64,000 bases of DNA from Durusdinium trenchii (taxonomy: Eukaryota > Sar > Dinophyceae > Suessiales > Symbiodiniaceae), in NCBI GenBank assembly GCA_963970005.1, contig CAXAMN010027450.1, positions 335,677 through 399,676 of the forward strand, given 5' to 3'. Below are positions 59,907-64,000 of this stretch, piece after piece (position 1 is the stretch's first letter; each line of letters starts with the position of its first letter). Under the pieces are notes generated by a model. That model was not told the origin of the DNA and ran no database searches. It saw nothing but the letters and a program-made list of their open reading frames with translations. The position numbers and the translations under genes were made by a program.

Positions 59907-60863
59907 ATGGCGAGACCCTTAACGAAAGAGCAAATAATAAACAACGTCTATTGCGACTTAGAAACAGGCTTCGGCTCCGTTCAGGAAACGCTCAAGAAAA
60001 CGAAGGAGAAAGACCCATCCATCAACATTGTAGATGTGAAAGAGTTTATGAAGAAACAACCTAACAAACAGATTAGAGGCCACAGAGGTTCAAACTCATA
60101 TACCGCTCCATTCGCAAGGTTTGAATACCAGATTGACATAATGCATATGAAACCTTTGACAAAAGTTCCGGAGGCAAAAATACCAATGAAGAACACCGAA
60201 CCACCCTATGCGTCAGTCGTCATAGATATATTCAGTAAGATGGGAGACGCCGTGCCTGTGAAACAGAGAGACGGCGAAACCGTCTTACCGGCCTTGAAGC
60301 AAAGTTTCAAGAAGATAGGCTTTCCGGTGTCCATTTACGGCGACGACGTAGCATTTCAAACCGCAGTCTCCAAGTTCTTCAGAGACTAGGGCATCAATCA
60401 CATGATCACAAGAACACACGCGAACGTCGTGGAGCGTTTCATCAGAACCCCGAAGAATATGATACACGACTGTGTCAGGTTCAACAAGGCCGGATGGACG
60501 AGTATGCTTCCGCGCGTGCTGAGGAAATACCACAGCACCAAGCACTCATCAGCCAAACTCACACCCAACGAAGCGCACGACGACAAGAACCATTATTATG
60601 GACGTGTGACGTGAGAGTAGATCTGACGAGAAGAGAAAAGAACAAGGAAGTATGAGAAGATAAAAGAAAACGATGCGGTCAAAATCTTCACCAAGGGCAG
60701 AGGCAACTACACTGACAGGAAAGAGTATAACAGCAAAAGGAGTGAGGAAAACTACAAGGTTCAGAAGACTGAGATTGACACCACAGGCAACAGAACCTTC
60801 AAACTTCAAGGCTTGACTAAACCTTTTCCTTCGCCACAAGACTTGAAAAGTCTAAAGATTTGA
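59907..60863 (+). pseudogene. rve-family integrase of Polinton/PLV type, broken by in-frame stops
   Basis: One continuous frame of 319 codons from ATG 59907 to TGA 60861, interrupted by TAG 60387-60389, TGA 60612-60614, TAG 60618-60620 and TGA 60624-60626. Integrases of this family insert linear element DNA into the host genome. The N-terminal part (NNVYCDLETGFGSVQETLKK, KQPNKQIRGHRG) resembles the region before the core in Polinton and virophage integrases. The DDE core follows: FEYQIDIMHM, VVIDIFSKMGDAVPVK, IYGDD, and THANVVERFIRT with the catalytic Glu. A C-terminal module (AVKIFTKGRGNYTDRKEYN ... NRTFKLQGL) resembles their SH3-like tail. Because protein similarity continues across all four stops without a frameshift, this is point-mutation decay or, less likely, recoding. 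An A/T-rich leader with TTTTTTAAAG precedes the ATG. Confidence 0.85.
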
Positions 60864-61048
60864 AATGACTTCGTAAATCAACTCTTCGGGCACTTAATTT
60901 TGTATACTTCGTCCTGCTTGTGCTTAACATATACATCGCTCTTCTTGCCTGATGGTAGATTCTTGCCTGATGGTAGACGCTGCGCCGTTTCTTTGTGCAA
61001 TGATGCTGTTACAGTCTTTTCTACATAAAAGTCTCGGTGTCCAACTCT

Positions 61049-61507
61049 TCAAGTTACTGTAGTCGCTTCTTGAGGGAGAATGTTTCCCTGACGGTCAAAT
61101 CCTCCCATCCATAATCTGGTTTGCTTCCTGTACTTAAAGCCTTAATATTTAGAATAATCCACGTCCTTGTAGTCAAACTGCTTCATAAACTCCAGTTCCT
61201 TCAAAAGCCCTGTCTGCGGGTTCTCTATGAATAGTATTCTAGGTTGAAAATAGTCTATAATTTCAATGGTCTTCTTGACAGCGCTGTTCGCGTAGTCTAT
61301 CTTTCTAACACATGTGGTTTTAGCTCTACGAGTACTATATTCAGTGCAAGGCGGGGATGCCCAAACTATGTCAAAGTCCTTGTGAAATTTTGTATAGTCC
61401 CATTGCAGTATGTCCTCGTTGATGGTTGCGTTCTTCAAATCCAACGAGATGACACTAAAACCTAATTCACTAGAACCTGTTCCACTGAAAAGTTCCAATA
61501 GTGTCAT
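61049..61507 (-). pseudogene. C5 cytosine DNA methyltransferase of viral/phage type, interrupted
   Basis: The 121-codon frame begins MTLLELFSGTGSSELGF (SAM-binding motif I). It continues with DIVWASPPCTEYS (motif IV, catalytic Cys) and ILFIENPQTGLL (motif VI, catalytic Glu), ending YSKY at TAA 61142-61144. The same frame resumes at once with GFKYRKQTRLW, the motif VIII-like end of this family, and stops at TGA 61049-61051. The TAA looks like an extra codon between KY and GF. The C-terminal target-recognition region is missing. Such enzymes are common in algal viruses and phages, where they protect or mark viral DNA. It is unrelated in detail to the LINE methyltransferase in this window. Confidence 0.83.
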
Positions 61508-61605
61508 ACTAAACCGTTATAGGTGTTTAATATGAATTCTTACTTAAGTTCGTAAAGTCCGGCTTCCTCGTCCTTGTATTTTGTAGAAATCCAAGGTCGT
61601 TTCCT

Positions 61606-61764
61606 TCAGCTGCCGTCGTTAATCCAGTTCAGATACTGTTTCCTCTGATCGTCCCACGAAGCCATGGGTCCGCCTGTCTGCCTCTTTTCAAAGGCCTGTT
61701 TCATCTTTTCATTCACCTGTTCCTTCACGTTGTTTCCGTCCAAGAAGTTTGTGAAAGTGTCCAT
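61606..61764 (-). CDS. Small ORF in the viral block, function unknown
   Basis: 52 residues starting MDTFTNFLDG and ending NWINDGS. It is hydrophilic and probably helical (NVKEQVNEKMKQAFEKRQ). It lies upstream of the C5-MTase remnant on the same strand. A 21-bp motif repeated at 62905 sits about 60 bp before its start. Confidence 0.35.
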   Translation of the reverse strand: MDTFTNFLDGNNVKEQVNEKMKQAFEKRQTGGPMASWDDQRKQYLNWINDGS

Positions 61765-61822
61765 CTTGTGATTTGAGGGACGCTGTTTATTTGTTATGTG
61801 GGCCTTGCACATTTCAATTTGG

Positions 61823-61843
61823 TGAGTGTATTATCGTTTTCCA
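61823..61843. repeat. 21-bp direct repeat, left copy
   Basis: TGAGTGTATTATCGTTTTCC plus A, identical at 62905-62925. It lies on the other side of the microsatellite from its partner. Confidence 0.8.
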
Positions 61844-62027
61844 CGTTTTGAAATTTACTTATTATGTTAAAGGTTGTTTTCACAATGCGGCAGACTTTTT
61901 GGACATGGAAGCAGGCGCGCGACGGTCAAAACTCCTTCTGTGTGGTAAGGTCATGGGTATCGCCTTCAATGGTGGCATCGCTACACACAGCACTAGCACT
62001 TTTTTTGACTTGTCGCCTCTTGGTGGG

Positions 62028-62650
62028 AGCAGTAGTAGCAATAGCAGTAGCAGTAGCACTAGCAATAACAATAGTAGCCGTAGTAGTAGTAGTAGTCGTC
62101 GTCGTCGTCGTCGTAGTCGTAGTATAATGGTGGTGGTAGTAGTAGTAATAGTAGTAGTAGTAGTAGTAGTGGTGGTAGTAGTAGTAGTGGTAGTGGTAGT
62201 GGTGGTAGCAGTAGTAGGACTTACTAGTAGCACCAGTAGTACTAGTGGCAGTGGTAGTGGTAGTAGCAGTAGAAGTGGTACTAGTAGTACTAGTAGTAGC
62301 AGCAGAAGTGGTAGTGGCATTAGGCGCAGTAGCAGTGGCAGTGGCAGTCGCAGTGGCGGCAGCAGCAGCAGCAGGAGGAGGAGGAGGAGCAGTACTAAGC
62401 AGTAGTAGTCGTCGTCGTCGTGGTTGTGGTTGTGGTAGTGGTTGTGGTGGTGGTAGTAGTAGTAGCAGTAGTAGTATAGTAGTGGCAGTAGTAGTAGTAG
62501 TAGTCGTCGTAGTAGTAGTAGTAGAAGTAGTAGTAGTAATAGAAGTAGAAGCAGTAGTAGTCGTAGTAGTAGTAGTAGTTGTTGTTGTTGTAGTTGTTGT
62601 TGTAGTGGTAGTGGTAGTAGTAGTAGCAGTAGTAGTAGTAGTAGTAGACC
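62028..62650. repeat. Large AGT/CGT trinucleotide microsatellite
   Basis: More than 600 bp of AGT units with GGT, CGT, TGT and CAG variants. It produces six long artefact frames (poly-Ser, Val, Leu or Thr). It lies within the viral block. Confidence 0.95.
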
Positions 62651-62904
62651 AGCCATGTCTTGAGCCTGTTTGGAAGATAAGTTTCAGATACAAGTGGGGC
62701 ACTGGTTTCGCAGCACAGGCATCGTTTGACTACAGCTACATTTCGGGCAAACCTGTCGCCAAAGTCCGAAGTCAAAAACGGCTTTGGGAAAGGCTACACT
62801 AAGCAGAAACGAGGTTCCCTGATGGTCTTCATGGTTAGAACGCTGGACTGCAGCTATGCAAACTAAGCTTTTCATGATGCTATCAATATCTTATCGTTTT
62901 TTGA

Positions 62905-62925
62905 TGAGTGTATTATCGTTTTCCA
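62905..62925. repeat. 21-bp direct repeat, right copy
   Basis: Identical to 61823-61843. A partial copy (CTTATCGTTTTTT) lies just before it at about 62890. Confidence 0.8.
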
Positions 62926-63008
62926 AGTAACATGCCAATTCTGCAATCCCAATGTCGGGTCCTTTACTAAATAGCTTGCCGTAAATAAATCAGGTCGCTC
63001 ATTTAGAC

Positions 63009-63077
63009 TTACCGTATATGTTCTTCCAAAAGGTCTCTCTTCATTCTCTCCAAGTAGTCTTCAAACTCGCTGTCCAT
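63009..63077 (-). CDS. Very short acidic ORF at the edge of the viral block
   Basis: 22 residues, MDSEFEDYLERMKRDLLEEH plus IR. Upstream is an A/T-rich stretch with CTTTATAAAGAAATAC. It may be the first codons of a broken viral gene; evidence is weak. Confidence 0.2.
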   Translation of the reverse strand: MDSEFEDYLERMKRDLLEEHIR

Positions 63078-63364
63078 CTATCGATCTTTATAAAGAAATA
63101 CTTAGATAAAAAACTAATCGGTTGTCATAGCAAAAAGTTACTTTTGAAATGTTTTAGTTAATCTGAGACTACCTAAAACATTCTCTGGATGGGGACACTC
63201 ACACAAAACATCGCTGAATTAAACGGGGTTGAGGCCTTGACGGCGTGGCCGTGTCCGGCTAATTCGCTGCTATTTACGGTACATTCACGCGTCTCCAAAT
63301 CGTCGACGTGCATGTGCTCTCGTTGTGGCGCCGCGCGCATTTTCGCACATGATGGTCACTTTTT

Positions 63365-63925
63365 TGTGGCAGGCGCAAGGGAAACCTCGTGTTTTGGTGG
63401 TCCAAAGTCGACTTTTTGTGACAGGTGCAAGGGATCGGTGCGGTTTTACGTCGAAATGCAGATTTCGTTACAGGTGCAGCACTTTGGACACGAAGGGTGG
63501 TGATGACAGGTGCAGTGAATCGTACCTCTTGGACATGTGGCTCGTTTGCAGATTTCGTGGCAGGCGCGGTGCTTCGTGGACCTCAAAGTGCAAATTTCGT
63601 GGCAGGCACAGCACTTTGTGAACCTTGAAGTGCAGATTTCGTGGCAGGTGCAGCACTTTGTGAACCTCGAAGTGCAGATTTTGTGGCAGGTACAGTTACA
63701 GCACGTTGTGGACCTCAAAGTGCAGATTTGGTAGCAGGCACAACACTTTGTGAACCTCGAAGTGCAGATTTCGCGGCAGGCACACATTGTGAACCTCGAG
63801 AAGTGCAGATTTCGTGGCAGGCAGCACTTTGTGAACCTCGAATTGCAAATTTTGTGGCAAGTATAGCACTTTGTGGGCGCAGATTTCGTGGTGTAGATTT
63901 CGTGGCAGGCACAGCACTTAACTTC
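63365..63925. repeat. Degenerate 42-bp tandem repeat
   Basis: Unit GCAGATTTCGTGGCAGGCAC plus AGCACTTTGTGAACCTCGAAGT. It is well kept from about 63,550 and more degraded before that. The 42-bp length keeps a frame open (unit VQISWQAQHFVNLE), but the repeat itself explains the frames. Confidence 0.85.
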
Positions 63926-63934
63926 GAAGTGCTC

Positions 63935-63945
63935 ACACTCACTCA

Positions 63946-64000
<55 letters not shown>
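63935..64000. repeat. TCACTC hexamer microsatellite at the window end
   Basis: TCAC units passing into CTCACT hexamers up to the last base. It continues beyond the window. Confidence 0.95.

Larger units (their letters stand above)
58600..63090. mobile_element. Decayed endogenous Polinton-like/viral element
   Basis: This AT-richer block differs by eye from its GC-richer surroundings. It holds intronless gene remains on both strands: an rve integrase (plus), a C5-MTase (minus) and several small acidic ORFs (minus). The pairing of a retroviral-type integrase with small viral ORFs is typical of Polinton-like viruses, Mavericks and virophages. All three stop codons occur inside otherwise recognisable frames, so the element looks dead. 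No terminal inverted repeats were identified, so the limits are approximate. A large trinucleotide microsatellite (62.0-62.65 kb) interrupts it. No capsid or DNA polymerase gene was recognised. Confidence 0.7.

Noticed and set aside
61773-62802. Six long frames of poly-Ser, Val, Leu, Thr or Tyr on both strands
   Set aside because: They are products of the trinucleotide microsatellite, not genes.

Overview
The window looks like nuclear DNA of a dinoflagellate, most likely a Symbiodiniaceae-type symbiont. Two intron-rich genes could be rebuilt exon by exon. Their introns use GT, GC and GA donors in roughly equal numbers, and every acceptor is AG followed by a G in the next exon, which is a known dinoflagellate habit. 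Short dispersed modules built on CTACTAG, GGAGGCCATCGC and GGGGCTCCTGGC are scattered through the whole window, and there is a large intact LINE. No bacterial operon structure is present.

Layout. (1) 1.9-14.8 kb, minus strand: a USP7/UBP12-type ubiquitin-specific protease in at least 22 tiny exons (28-100 nt). It covers the complete catalytic domain from the Cys box to the C-terminal beta strands. Its introns hold dispersed repeats, including a 40-bp tandem array with a 10-N gap. (2) 14.8-27.0 kb: no gene recognised, only a few candidate exons and repeats. (3) 27,042-38,036, plus strand: a complete LINE of about 11.0 kb bounded by a perfect 17-bp target-site duplication. ORF1 joins a C5 cytosine DNA methyltransferase to two tandem Ulp1/C48-like modules. 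ORF2 is a basic, coiled-coil Gag-like protein. ORF3 carries a hydrophobic leader, an APE endonuclease, a reverse transcriptase, a zinc knuckle and RNase H. (4) 38.1-54.7 kb: repeats, two hairpin elements and isolated candidate exons. (5) 54.7-58.4 kb, minus strand: the C-terminal two thirds of a pyrophosphate-dependent phosphofructokinase (PFP), probably the divergent alpha-like type. (6) About 58.6-63.1 kb: an AT-richer block holding a decayed Polinton-like/viral element, with an rve integrase and a C5-MTase, both broken by in-frame stops. A huge trinucleotide microsatellite lies inside it. (7) 63.2-64.0 kb: a 42-bp tandem repeat, then a hexamer microsatellite.

The most notable content is the LINE. 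Its three frames have no premature stop inside them and its target-site duplications are identical, so it inserted recently. It carries its own DNA methyltransferase and protease-like modules. ORF2 and ORF3 share one reading frame split by a single UGA, and ORF1 overlaps ORF2 in the -1 frame, so recoding or non-AUG initiation is needed to express them. The decayed viral block carries a second, unrelated C5-MTase and sits where the upstream exons of the PFP gene should be.
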